From contig JAIEFT010000016.1 of NCBI GenBank assembly GCA_029066805.1, positions 1-63,814 of the forward strand: a DNA stretch of 63,814 nt, written 5' to 3'. Under the pieces are notes generated by a model. That model worked only from the letters and a program-made list of their open reading frames with translations, was not told where the DNA came from and made no database searches. Numbering within the stretch: the first letter of the stretch is position 1; every line of letters starts with the position of its first letter. This stretch comes from Clostridiales bacterium. GTDB taxonomy: Bacteria > Bacillota > Clostridia > Christensenellales > Pumilibacteraceae. The translations under genes and the position numbers were made by a program. Positions 26,108 through 34,170 of the stretch are shown in pieces.

Positions 26108-28776
26108 GTTTATCCGATAAGCTTAAAGATCTGCCCGACACCCCCGGCGTATACATTATGCGCGATATCACCGGTCAGGTTATTTACGTAGGCAAGGCGG
26201 TCATACTTTCGCGGCGCGTGCGGCAATACTTTCAGAATAAAGAGAAGCCGGTCAAAGTCCAAGCGATGGTGGACAACATCGCAGACTTCGACTACATTAT
26301 CACGCGCACGGAAAAGGACGCGCTTGCGCTCGAAAACAACCTGATCAAAAAGTACAAGCCACACTACAACATTCTTTTAAAGGATGACAAGACCAGCCCG
26401 TACATTCGTATCGATCCTCGCGCCGAGTATCCGACAATAGAGGTTACACGGCGAGTTAAGCGCGACGGTGCGCGGTACTTCGGACCGTTTATAGGCGTGT
26501 CGGTGCGCGACGTCATATCGGTTTTGCAGTCGGTGTACAAGCTGCGTACTTGCCCGAATCGGCTGGCAAAGCGCACGCGCCCGTGCCTTAATTACGACAT
26601 TGATTTGTGCCTTGCGCCGTGCTGTGAGCGCTGTAACGCCGAGCAGTACCGCCAAGCGATAAACGGCGCTATGTCGTTTCTTTCGGGCGGTGGAGACGAT
26701 ATTTCGGGCATTATAATGCAAAAGATGACGGACGCCGCCGAAAAAGAGAACTTTGAGCGCGCTATTTCGTACCGCAATCAGCTTCGCGTTTTGGAAAACC
26801 TAAAGAGTAAGGTTGTGGGCGAGCTCGGCAATGTTGTTAATATCGATTCGTTCTACTATACGGACAACGGGCTGTACGGTGCGGTCAGCGTGTGCATAGT
26901 CCGCGGCGGAAAAATGATGGGCGTAAAAAACTACATCATCAACGAGCCGCAAATGTTCGGCGGGGACATGACTACGTTCCTGCCGCAATACTATTCCATG
27001 ACGAACGAGCTGCCCGACGAAATCTGTCTTCAAGCCGAGTGCGACACATCGGCGCTCACCGAGTACTTTGGGTCGGTATTTGGCAAACGCCCTGCGATAA
27101 CATTTCCGCAAAAGGCGATGCGCAAGAAACTGCTCGACACCGCGGCGCGCAACTGTAAGGACTTTTTGCTGAAGAGCGCGGACAGAGTCAAGCGCGACGA
27201 GGATATGACGATCGGCGCGTGCGAGCGGCTTAAAACCGTGTTCAATCTAAAAAGTGCGCGGCGCATAGAATGTTACGATATTTCCAATATTTCCGGCACG
27301 GACAACGTTGCTTCGGGCATAGTGTTCATAGACGGCAAGGCGGATAGGTCGCAGTATCGCCGCTACCGCATCCGCACGGTTGATGGCGCGGACGACTTTA
27401 GATCCATGTACGAAACGCTTACGCGGCGGCTTACTCACTACAAAAACGGCGACGCGGGCTTTGACGAGCTGCCCGATTTGATTGTAATAGACGGCGGACT
27501 AGAGCAGGTCGAGTTTGCCTCGCGCGCGGCGGACGATATGGGTATTTTCGTGCCTATGGTCGGTCTTGCCAAAAAGGACGAAGAGCTGTACTTGCGCGGC
27601 AATCCCGAGCCGATCAGGCTTAAAAGAGAAGACTACGCACTGCGGCTATTGCAGCGCGTACGTGACGAGGCGCACAGGTTTGCCGTGCTGTATCACCGTA
27701 CGGTGCGCTCCAAGCGTTATGAGAGCGAGCTTAACGGAATAAGCGGCGTAGGCGCGGCGACGGTGAAAAAGGTGCTTAAAGTGTTTAACACGCGCACTAT
27801 AGTGACTGCGACGGTAGAAGAGCTTGCGAGCAAGGCGGGCATAACTAAAAAAGCCGCACAAAATATATTTGACTACTATCACCCTAGGAGCGTAGGTTCG
27901 GGCATGAAATATAAGCTTATTGCCGTCGATTTGGACGGAACACTGCTAAACGACGAGCTTACAGTGTCGCAAGCAAACCGCACCGCTATTGACAAGTTTC
28001 GTGCGGCCGGCGGTATATTCACGATTGCCACCGGACGGGCGCAGTGCGGCGTGGAAAGGTATATTAAGCAGATAGGGCTTGACGGCAGCAACGTTATGTT
28101 TGTGTGCAATATAGGCGGAACGATTGCCGACAGCTCTACGCTAAAAGCTGTTAAAGTTTTTGCCATGCCGAAGAAAATCACGGCGCGGCTTGTCGCGTTC
28201 CTTGCCGAAAACACTAAGCTGGTTATGGTGTATGACGACGACGGACTGAAGATTTCGGCGCGCACGGAGTTGTCGGACATGTATTGCGAAAAGGTCGGTA
28301 TCGGGTTCAAGGAGATACGCAATCTATCCGAATACGTCATGTCGCCAAATGTAAATATTGCCAAGGTCATGGCAATACTGGACGAGCGAAGCTTAAATAG
28401 CGTAAGCCAAATGCTTAGCGAAATGTTTCCAGAGCTGTATAGTTTACAATCGACCGCGCCGTTTCTGCAAACGTTACGTCGCGACGGCGAGGATTTTATG
28501 CCCGCCATGATAGAGTGCGTGCCGTGCGGCATAAACAAGGGAGCTGGTCTTAAATATATTGCGGATAGCTACGGAATTCCTATGTCCGAGGTGATAGCGT
28601 TTGGTGACAGTTATAACGACGCGGCAATGATAAAAGCTGCGGGGCTCGGAATAGCAATGGGCAACGCAAAAGAGCCCATAAAGAAAATCGCCGACTATGT
28701 GACCGACACCAACAATGCCGACGGCGTAGCAAAAGCCATAAACAAGTTTTGTTTTAACGAAGAAGAGGAGAGTTAA
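26104..28776 (+). CDS. uvrC: UvrC excinuclease fused to Cof-type HAD phosphatase
   Basis: 890 residues in one frame from ATG 26104, preceded by GAGGGAGGGAG. Residues 1-600 are a full UvrC: GIY-YIG nuclease (TPGVYIMRDITGQVIYVGKA), UVR motif for UvrB contact (~220-240), RNase H-like nuclease (YDISNISGT, LIVIDGGLEQ) and C-terminal helix-hairpin-helix ending IFDYYH. UvrC makes both incisions in nucleotide excision repair. With no stop codon, residues 601-890 continue as a Cof/HAD-IIB phosphatase: DLDGTLL motif I, TGRAQ motif II and GDSYNDAAM motif IV. An AGGAG and ATG at 27886/27904 could also start the HAD part separately. Fusion of these two is not a usual architecture. A lost stop codon between neighbouring genes is the simplest origin. 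Confidence 0.88.
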   Translation: MSLSDKLKDLPDTPGVYIMRDITGQVIYVGKAVILSRRVRQYFQNKEKPVKVQAMVDNIADFDYIITRTEKDALALENNLIKKYKPHYNILLKDDKTSPYIRIDPRAEYPTIEVTRRVKRDGARYFGPFIGVSVRDVISVLQSVYKLRTCPNRLAKRTRPCLNYDIDLCLAPCCERCNAEQYRQAINGAMSFLSGGGDDISGIIMQKMTDAAEKENFERAISYRNQLRVLENLKSKVVGELGNVVNIDSFYYTDNGLYGAVSVCIVRGGKMMGVKNYIINEPQMFGGDMTTFLPQYYSMTNELPDEICLQAECDTSALTEYFGSVFGKRPAITFPQKAMRKKLLDTAARNCKDFLLKSADRVKRDEDMTIGACERLKTVFNLKSARRIECYDISNISGTDNVASGIVFIDGKADRSQYRRYRIRTVDGADDFRSMYETLTRRLTHYKNGDAGFDELPDLIVIDGGLEQVEFASRAADDMGIFVPMVGLAKKDEELYLRGNPEPIRLKREDYALRLLQRVRDEAHRFAVLYHRTVRSKRYESELNGISGVGAATVKKVLKVFNTRTIVTATVEELASKAGITKKAAQNIFDYYHPRSVGSGMKYKLIAVDLDGTLLNDELTVSQANRTAIDKFRAAGGIFTIATGRAQCGVERYIKQIGLDGSNVMFVCNIGGTIADSSTLKAVKVFAMPKKITARLVAFLAENTKLVMVYDDDGLKISARTELSDMYCEKVGIGFKEIRNLSEYVMSPNVNIAKVMAILDERSLNSVSQMLSEMFPELYSLQSTAPFLQTLRRDGEDFMPAMIECVPCGINKGAGLKYIADSYGIPMSEVIAFGDSYNDAAMIKAAGLGIAMGNAKEPIKKIADYVTDTNNADGVAKAINKFCFNEEEES

Positions 28777-28778
28777 CC

Positions 28779-29792
28779 ATGCCGAAAAAGAAACAACAAG
28801 CGCAGATGGAAAATGCGGATATCGCGTCGCAACAGGCAGACGAAACCGCAGCGACATTAGCCGATGATGTGCAGGAAACCGAAAAGGACGTAAGCGTAGA
28901 TGAGTTTGTAGAGCGCATGGATTTGAATGTGATCTGCCGCGGCGATAACGAAACGTTGCACTTTAGCACGTTCAATATTAGCCGTCCCGGGCTACAGCTT
29001 GCCGGATACTACAAGCATTTCGCCGCAGAGCGCGTGCAGATCATGGGCGAAATGGAAATGACGTACCTACAGCAAATGACACACGACGCGCGAAAGACTG
29101 CATGCGAAACTTTGATGAAACAACCCATTCCGTGCTTGATCGTTACGTCTACGCTTCCGCCGTGCGACGAGCTGATATCGGCAGGGCAAAAGTACAATCG
29201 AATAGTGTTGACTTCCAAGCTGCGCACTACGCCGTTTGTGAACAAGCTGTCGCTGTACTTGAGCGAGCTGCTTGCACCGTCCAAAACAATACACGGCGTG
29301 CTTATGGACTTGTACGGTATCGGCGTACTGCTGATAGGCGAGTCGGGCATAGGCAAGAGCGAAACCGCGCTGTCGTTGATAGAACGCGGACATAGGCTTG
29401 TCGCCGACGATGCTGTCACAATTTCCCGAATAGGCGAGCGGCTTAGCGGAACATGTCCCGAAGTGATACGGTATTTCATGGAAGTGCGCGGCATAGGCAT
29501 TATTGACATAAAGGCTATGTACGGCGCGAGTGCGGTTCGGCTTGAAAAAACTATCGACATGGTTATAAAACTCGAGGCGTGGGACGACAAAACGCGTTAC
29601 ACACGGCTCGGCGCGCCCGACGAAAGCTATACTATACTTGGCGTGAAAAAACCGTTACATGTAGTTCCCGTAAAACCGGGACGAAACCTCGCCGTAATTT
29701 TGGAAGCCGCTGCGCGTACCCACCGCCTCAACGACCTTGGCTTCAGCGCGATGGACGAGCTTAACGATCGTTTGCGAGGCAATAAAAATTAA
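28779..29792 (+). CDS. hprK: HPr kinase/phosphorylase
   Basis: 337 residues, 2 nt after the uvrC-HAD stop. This bifunctional enzyme phosphorylates HPr at a serine and reverses it, controlling carbon catabolite repression in Firmicutes. Walker A is GESGIGKSE, and LVADDAVTI, EVRGIGIIDI and the C-terminal signature (DKTRYTRLG) are all present. The first ~45 residues are an extra Gln/Ala/Glu-rich, low-complexity extension (MPKKKQQAQMENADIASQQA) before the usual N-terminal domain. Confidence 0.93.
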   Translation: MPKKKQQAQMENADIASQQADETAATLADDVQETEKDVSVDEFVERMDLNVICRGDNETLHFSTFNISRPGLQLAGYYKHFAAERVQIMGEMEMTYLQQMTHDARKTACETLMKQPIPCLIVTSTLPPCDELISAGQKYNRIVLTSKLRTTPFVNKLSLYLSELLAPSKTIHGVLMDLYGIGVLLIGESGIGKSETALSLIERGHRLVADDAVTISRIGERLSGTCPEVIRYFMEVRGIGIIDIKAMYGASAVRLEKTIDMVIKLEAWDDKTRYTRLGAPDESYTILGVKKPLHVVPVKPGRNLAVILEAAARTHRLNDLGFSAMDELNDRLRGNKN

Positions 29793-29815
29793 TTAAAAAT
29801 TAAGAATTAAAATAA

Positions 29816-29930
29816 GGATGAGATTCCTCGGTGGGCAGAAAATGCTCGGAATGACAAAAGTGCAGTGTGTCGAATGCTTGAAATATTTTTGTCATTCTGA
29901 ACAAGCGAAGCGCAGTGAAGAATCTTATCC
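29816..29930. repeat. Imperfect 115-bp hairpin repeat (MITE-like)
   Basis: The left arm starts GGATGAGATTC and the right arm ends GAATCTTATCC. Each arm is ~44 nt and ends internally in ATGACAAAA / TTTTGTCAT, so the whole folds into one long imperfect hairpin. A half copy occurs at 41219-41255, which shows it is dispersed in the genome. Confidence 0.6.
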
Positions 29931-29934
29931 ATAT

Positions 29935-29962
29935 AAAAAATGACGCATATGCGTCATTTTTT
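29935..29962. terminator. Perfect 28-bp palindromic terminator between hprK and XRE
   Basis: A6-TGACGCAT-ATGCGTCA-T6 serves converging transcription. Its right end contains the last codons and stop of the minus-strand XRE gene. Confidence 0.85.
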
Positions 29963-30235
29963 GTTGAGCAAATCGTCCACAATGAGGCGTATGTGAGCTA
30001 TTTCTTTATCGTTCAAACCGTCAACATTTATTTGTGTTTTATCGTTTAAATCTAGAAGGAAGTCGGTTGATACTTTAAAGTATTTAGCAATCTTAATAAG
30101 CATTTCAATAGACGGCTGGATATAATCGTTTTCCCAATTAGATACGCACTGTTTGCTTACGCCCAAATCGGCAGCAAGCTCCACTTGTGTTAAATTATTT
30201 GCCGTGCGCAGTCGCTTTATGTTTTCGTTAAGCAT
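29954..30235 (-). CDS. XRE-family transcriptional regulator
   Basis: 93 residues. The HTH_3 domain fills residues ~3-58 (IKRLRTANNLTQVELAADLG, VSKQCVSNWEN). The short C-terminal tail has a helix (DKEIAHIRLIVDDLLNKK) that may dimerise. A GAGGGG ribosome binding site precedes the ATG. It is divergent from a zinc-ribbon membrane protein whose promoter carries two AGTATACTT boxes, the likely operator. Confidence 0.85.
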   Translation of the reverse strand: MLNENIKRLRTANNLTQVELAADLGVSKQCVSNWENDYIQPSIEMLIKIAKYFKVSTDFLLDLNDKTQINVDGLNDKEIAHIRLIVDDLLNKK

Positions 30236-30297
30236 ATTATGTGCCCCTCACCATATAAGTGTTTGTAAAAAATAACAATACTATTGTACAAATTTAC

Positions 30298-30339
30298 TTG
30301 ACAAGTGGTAAAATACTATAGTATACTTGTAGTATACTT
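30298..30339 (+). promoter_or_regulatory. Promoter with tandem AGTATACTT operators
   Basis: TTGACA (30298-30303), 18-bp spacer and TATACT (30322-30327). Two identical 9-bp boxes AGTATACTT lie at 30320-30328 and 30331-30339, 11 bp apart (one helical turn), covering the -10 and start site. Each contains the palindrome AGTATACT. The placement fits repression by the divergent XRE protein. Confidence 0.6.
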
Positions 30340-30356
30340 TACAAAGGAGATATAAT

Positions 30357-31043
30357 ATGGCAAAAGAAACTAAGACTGTTCAGTGCTATCCTGACGATAG
30401 CAAAATCAATGCCGAAATAAAGCGATATGAGGCGTTCGGTTGGGAGCTTATCAACAATCAAAGATGTCAAGAGTACGAGGGGAGCTACGACGGTTACAAG
30501 CATTGGTCTACATTTAACAAACTAACGTTTCAGCGCGATAAAGGTGCGTCGTGGTATGGCGAGGTTACGGCGTTGGAACGTGATTATGAAAATAAAGAAA
30601 CCGAGTGCAAAAGATATAAGTATTTAAAGCCTTCTGAGCCGAATAATGACACAACGATTTTCGGGGTATTTTTGACGTTGTTTGCGTTGATTGTAATGGC
30701 GGGCGGTGTACTAAACATACTGTTGGCTTTTATGGAAATCGGGTATGATTTAGGGCTGTATTTAGGCTTAATATTTATTGCTTTGGGAATTATGCGTTTT
30801 GTCGGACGTGCATTGATTAAAAAATCCAAAAAGAAAAAATATGATGTCGCATATGCCGAGTGGAGCAGTACTTACAATCCTAAAATATCTGCGGCGGAAA
30901 AAGAAATGAATGGAATTATGGAAAAAGCCGAAGCATTGATAAATGATAGAAACGCAGAAGTATTCTGCACACAGTGCGGAACAAAAAATAAAGCAGGCAA
31001 CGCTTTTTGTTCCGAGTGTGGAGGAAGTTTGCGCAAATTATAA
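30357..31043 (+). CDS. Two-helix membrane protein with C-terminal zinc ribbon
   Basis: 228 residues, AAAGGAG ribosome binding site. The N-terminal ~95 residues are soluble and charged, with aromatic residues. Two transmembrane helices follow (about 100-122 and 128-150), then a basic cytosolic stretch, and a C-terminal zinc ribbon CTQCGTKNKAGNAFCSECGG (C-x2-C ... C-x2-C). Such proteins are common in Clostridia without a settled role. It is a single-gene unit facing the XRE regulator. Confidence 0.75.
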   Translation: MAKETKTVQCYPDDSKINAEIKRYEAFGWELINNQRCQEYEGSYDGYKHWSTFNKLTFQRDKGASWYGEVTALERDYENKETECKRYKYLKPSEPNNDTTIFGVFLTLFALIVMAGGVLNILLAFMEIGYDLGLYLGLIFIALGIMRFVGRALIKKSKKKKYDVAYAEWSSTYNPKISAAEKEMNGIMEKAEALINDRNAEVFCTQCGTKNKAGNAFCSECGGSLRKL

Positions 31044-31056
31044 CTTATATAATTTG

Positions 31057-31092
31057 AAAATAGGCGAGCGCGGTTTTGCGTTCGCCTATTTT
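31057..31092. terminator. Bidirectional terminator
   Basis: AAAATAGGCGAGCGC / GCGTTCGCCTATTTT form a near-perfect stem between the converging zinc-ribbon and DAG kinase genes. Confidence 0.85.
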
Positions 31093-31108
31093 GATAGTAA
31101 TAATATGG

Positions 31109-31966
31109 TTAGTCGCCAATCGCAAAGGTCTTTAGTCCGCCTTTTACTATGTGCGCGTCGAAGTCTAAGTCGTAGTATATTTCGCCGTCAAGCTCGATAG
31201 GAGCGGTGGTTTGAACTTTTAGCCGATCGCAAACAATGTGATGCGTGCAAGGCATATCCATATGCTTGCCCTTGACGAATTTGGGCATTACAAACACCGT
31301 GGGTGTGTGCTTGGGCTTTGTCATAATGATTACATTCATTTTGCCGTCGTCCGGTTTGGCTACGGGGCAGAGCTTTATTCCGCCGCCGAACTGAGTACCG
31401 TTGCACACGCCGAGCATTATGCAGTCGTATTCTTGACTTTCGCCGTTTACTTCCGCAGTCACGTGATACGGCTTGAAGTGCAAAAGACACCTAAACAGCG
31501 ACGCGACGTATGTCAGCTTGTTTTTGCTCTTTGCCGTTTTGAGCAGAACTTCCACGTCGAGTCCCGTGCCGCCGACGTTGACGCAACGCTTATCGCCGAC
31601 CTGTATGTAATCCAAGTCGCGCGTTTTTCCTTTTACTATATTTTCTATCGCCTTTACCGGGTCGAGGCTGACGGCGTTTGAGCCGATGGCAAAGTCGTTG
31701 CCGCGCCCCGCAGGGATAAATCCCAGTCGGGATTTTTCAAAATCTATTCCGTTGAGCACCTCGTGGAAAGTTCCGTCGCCGCCAAGCGCAACGATTACGT
31801 CCGAACCGTTTGCCGAAAGCTTCTCTGCCAACGCTTTGCCGTGCCCCGTACGTTCGGTGGGGTGCACGGTGTAGGCTATGCCGTGATCGTCGAGATATTT
31901 TGTAACAGCGTTTAGGCATTTTTCGCCGTTGCCCTTGCCGCTGGTCTTGTTTGCTATTATATCCAC
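31109..31966 (-). CDS. Diacylglycerol/lipid kinase (DagK/YegS family)
   Basis: 285 residues, GTG start with AAGGAAG 10 nt upstream. The DAGK catalytic domain is present: N-terminal MDIIANKTSGKGNGEK nucleotide-loop region, VALGGDGTFHEVLNG (the conserved GGDGT) and IPAGRGNDFA. It phosphorylates diacylglycerol or a related lipid at the membrane using ATP. It lies 18 nt downstream of the Fic-like gene on the same strand, forming a probable two-gene operon. Confidence 0.9.
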   Translation of the reverse strand: MDIIANKTSGKGNGEKCLNAVTKYLDDHGIAYTVHPTERTGHGKALAEKLSANGSDVIVALGGDGTFHEVLNGIDFEKSRLGFIPAGRGNDFAIGSNAVSLDPVKAIENIVKGKTRDLDYIQVGDKRCVNVGGTGLDVEVLLKTAKSKNKLTYVASLFRCLLHFKPYHVTAEVNGESQEYDCIMLGVCNGTQFGGGIKLCPVAKPDDGKMNVIIMTKPKHTPTVFVMPKFVKGKHMDMPCTHHIVCDRLKVQTTAPIELDGEIYYDLDFDAHIVKGGLKTFAIGD

Positions 31967-31984
31967 GCAGAAAATACTTCCTTG

Positions 31985-32947
31985 TTAGTTGTCGTCCTTG
32001 CCGTCGAGCGGTTTGATAAGCTCGGTGAGCTGCTCGTTCAGCTTGGAAATCTTTTGTTGCAGGCGAACCGCGCGGCGAATAACGTCGTCGTCGGGTTCAT
32101 CCTTTTGTTTTTTAGGTTGTTTTTTCGTCGCGGCGGGCTTGGCCTGCTGCTGCGGCGTTGTCTGTTGCTCTGCGCGAGTAGGGCGGCACAAGTCCTTAGC
32201 GACTTCTCGGCGCGTCCGCGGCGCAGGCGCAGGCTGTTCTTGCTGTTGCGATTTGTGGTCGTACGATAAACATTCCGTAAACATCGAAAACAGCGGCGCT
32301 ACATTGTCGGTTGCAAACGCTTTTTGTTCCGCAGCCCGCACAACGGGCGGTGTGGCGCGGTGATAGCCGAGTGAGAAACCCTTTATTTTGCTGAATAATA
32401 ATATAAATACACGCAATGTAAATTCAGAGCTGCGTTCAAACGGGTGCAGGATAATCAGCTCGCGCATATAATGAGAAAGATATCCCGCAAAATCGTCTTT
32501 TGCCGTCATGGGCGCGCCCGGGATTTCGTTCATCTTGGCTATTATAGCTTTTAGTGATCCGCCTATATATTTCGGATCGGTATGCGCATTGCCGTCGGTG
32601 GACATATCGATAGCCCTAAGCTTGCCCGCGTCGTCGCTTAAATCACCGGTAATTGCTTTGTGGAGCATAGTTAAGGATATTACGGTTACGGGGTCGGGCA
32701 GTCCTGCTTCTACTGCTTTTAGCGCGCGAAAAAAGCATATCAGCTTGCAAGATCGAGCGTATGCGGCGGAAGCTTTATCCTGCGCGCGGGCATGTTTGAT
32801 TTTTGGCGCGAGATGTTTTTCGATATCCAGCTTGCCCAGTAGCATAAGCAGACCGTCGGTTTCGGCTGATGACGGCAGCTTGTAGCCGTCGGCAGATATT
32901 GCCGCCTTTACCGAGTACAGTATTCTGTTTGCCTCGTACAACTCCAT
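31985..32947 (-). CDS. Fic-domain protein with degenerate active-site motif
   Basis: 320 residues. The Fic fold is recognisable from LHKAITGDLSDDAGKLRAID (the G-x-(Y/F)-R-x-x-x entry loop region) and ELIILHPFERSSEFTLRVF. In active Fic AMPylases the latter reads HPFx(D/E)GNGRxxR. Here His-Pro-Phe and the last Arg remain, but Gly-Asn-Gly-Arg is replaced by Ser-Ser-Glu-Phe, so nucleotide transfer in the standard way is doubtful. The C-terminal third (~220-300) is Gln/Pro/Lys-rich low complexity, followed by a coiled coil. It is probably co-transcribed with the DAG kinase. Confidence 0.65.
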   Translation of the reverse strand: MELYEANRILYSVKAAISADGYKLPSSAETDGLLMLLGKLDIEKHLAPKIKHARAQDKASAAYARSCKLICFFRALKAVEAGLPDPVTVISLTMLHKAITGDLSDDAGKLRAIDMSTDGNAHTDPKYIGGSLKAIIAKMNEIPGAPMTAKDDFAGYLSHYMRELIILHPFERSSEFTLRVFILLFSKIKGFSLGYHRATPPVVRAAEQKAFATDNVAPLFSMFTECLSYDHKSQQQEQPAPAPRTRREVAKDLCRPTRAEQQTTPQQQAKPAATKKQPKKQKDEPDDDVIRRAVRLQQKISKLNEQLTELIKPLDGKDDN

Positions 32948-32950
32948 AAA

Positions 32951-33235
32951 CGTATAGCGTACCCCTAAGTCGATACATTTTTACGGGCAAATAGCGGTCT
33001 ATACGCGCAAAGCGTCGTTTGACGTACCGCCGAGGGTACGACTGCACTCCGTTTTGCACATCTATCCTCGCGATTTGCCTTGTAAAAACGCTTCGCGCCC
33101 GAAACGGAGATGTTTTTAGGCTATGTCAAGGCAAAGTCGCGCAGTCGTAGTATGGCGCTACGACAAGCGGCTTTAACGACGAGAGAGCCAAAAACAGCCC
33201 GTTGTCGGGTGTGTCGCTTGGGGTGCGCTATACGT
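32951..33235. ncRNA. Structured element A (candidate ncRNA or MITE), copy 1
   Basis: The ends form a long stem: ACGTATAGCG-T-ACCCC-TAAG (32951-32970) against CTTGGGGT-GCGCTATACGT (33217-33235). Inside, on the plus strand, is a core CGTCGTTTGACGTACC-N6-GGTACGAC followed by TGCACTCCGT (~33013-33051) and later CAAGGCAAAGT. Element B at 63058-63347 has the same length and the same core at the same offset. A TTGCAA-17-TATAAT promoter on the minus strand starts exactly at the right end. The rest of the 407-bp gap between the Fic gene and murB shows no gene. Confidence 0.5.
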
Positions 33236-33239
33236 AACT

Positions 33240-33268
33240 ATTATAGCATACCGAGTGATGTTTTGCAA
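33240..33268 (-). promoter_or_regulatory. Minus-strand promoter at the edge of element A
   Basis: TTGCAA (33268-33263), 17-bp spacer and TATAAT (33245-33240). The predicted transcript starts near 33233, at the first base pairs of the element's closing stem, and reads on into the Fic-DAG kinase operon. Confidence 0.7.
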
Positions 33269-33354
33269 TGTTTTGCGGAAAATTTGTGCCTTTCTAAAAA
33301 TTTTAAATTTGTCCCACAAACTATTGAAAAATCTTTCAAAACGGAGTAGAATAT

Positions 33355-34170
33355 ATGCGTAATACTTTAAGCGATTGGACGACGTTTGGGATAGGCGGAG
33401 CGGCAAAGCGCATAGACGTGGCCACCTCGCGTGGCGCGCTTGTCGATTTGGCGGGGCGCGGCTTTGTGCTCGGCAGGGGCTCTAACATACTGGCGTCGGA
33501 CGGCGGCTATGACGGTAATATTGTGATCAACCGTTACGAGCAGCTGTCTCGTGACGGAAGTACCGTCTATGCCGGTTCGGGCACTCGGCTTTCCGCGCTG
33601 TGTTCTTTCGCCGCCGAGCTCGGCTTGTCCGGCATGGAGTGGGCGGTAGGGATTCCCGGCACGGTAGGCGGCGCGGTCAGAATGAACGCGGGTGCGTTTT
33701 TGGGCTCGGTGTCCGACGTCATTATGTATGCGGAAGTGTTGCGCGACGGAAAGCTGATGACTATACCTAAATCTGATTTGGGCTTTGGGTATCGGTCGAG
33801 CGGCTTGACGGGTAGCGACGTAGTCGTCGGTGCGGCGTTTGCTCTTACTCCAGACAGCCCGACAGCGTGCTTTAAGCGCGGAGAAAAGTACAACGTTTTG
33901 CGCAGAAATAGTCAGCCGAGAGGTAAAAGCGCGGGCTCGATATTCAAGAACCCGATCGGCGCGTCTGTCGGTAAAATTCTGGACGAGGCGGGACTGAAAG
34001 GCTTGCGGCGCGGCGGCGCTGTCATATCGCCGGTGCACGCAAACATTATAGTCAACACGGACAATGCTTCGGCGCACGACGTGTGTGCGCTGATAAGAGT
34101 TATGCGCGACGTGCTAACATCGAGCGGCGTGGAAGCGCAAGAGGAAATTATTTACTTAGGAGATTTTTAA
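33355..34170 (+). CDS. murB: UDP-N-acetylenolpyruvoylglucosamine reductase
   Basis: 271 residues, GGAG upstream. MurB reduces UDP-GlcNAc-enolpyruvate to UDP-MurNAc with NADPH and FAD in peptidoglycan synthesis. FAD-binding motifs are seen (LGRGSNILASDGGY, GIPGTVGGAVRMNAGAF), then FGYRSS and the catalytic serine region SAGSIFKNP. It is somewhat short for the family (~290-300). It is followed without any gap by a PHP hydrolase and then whiA. Confidence 0.93.
   Translation: MRNTLSDWTTFGIGGAAKRIDVATSRGALVDLAGRGFVLGRGSNILASDGGYDGNIVINRYEQLSRDGSTVYAGSGTRLSALCSFAAELGLSGMEWAVGIPGTVGGAVRMNAGAFLGSVSDVIMYAEVLRDGKLMTIPKSDLGFGYRSSGLTGSDVVVGAAFALTPDSPTACFKRGEKYNVLRRNSQPRGKSAGSIFKNPIGASVGKILDEAGLKGLRRGGAVISPVHANIIVNTDNASAHDVCALIRVMRDVLTSSGVEAQEEIIYLGDF

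Noticed and set aside
32951..33235. Element A as RNase P, 6S or SRP RNA
   Set aside because: None of the conserved sequence motifs of those RNAs (for example GAGGAAAGUCC of RNase P) is present on either strand.
33325..33352. TTGAAA-17-TAGAAT as a promoter of murB
   Set aside because: The -10 would end 2 nt before the ATG, placing the start of transcription inside the coding region, and the same bases form the GGAG ribosome binding site.
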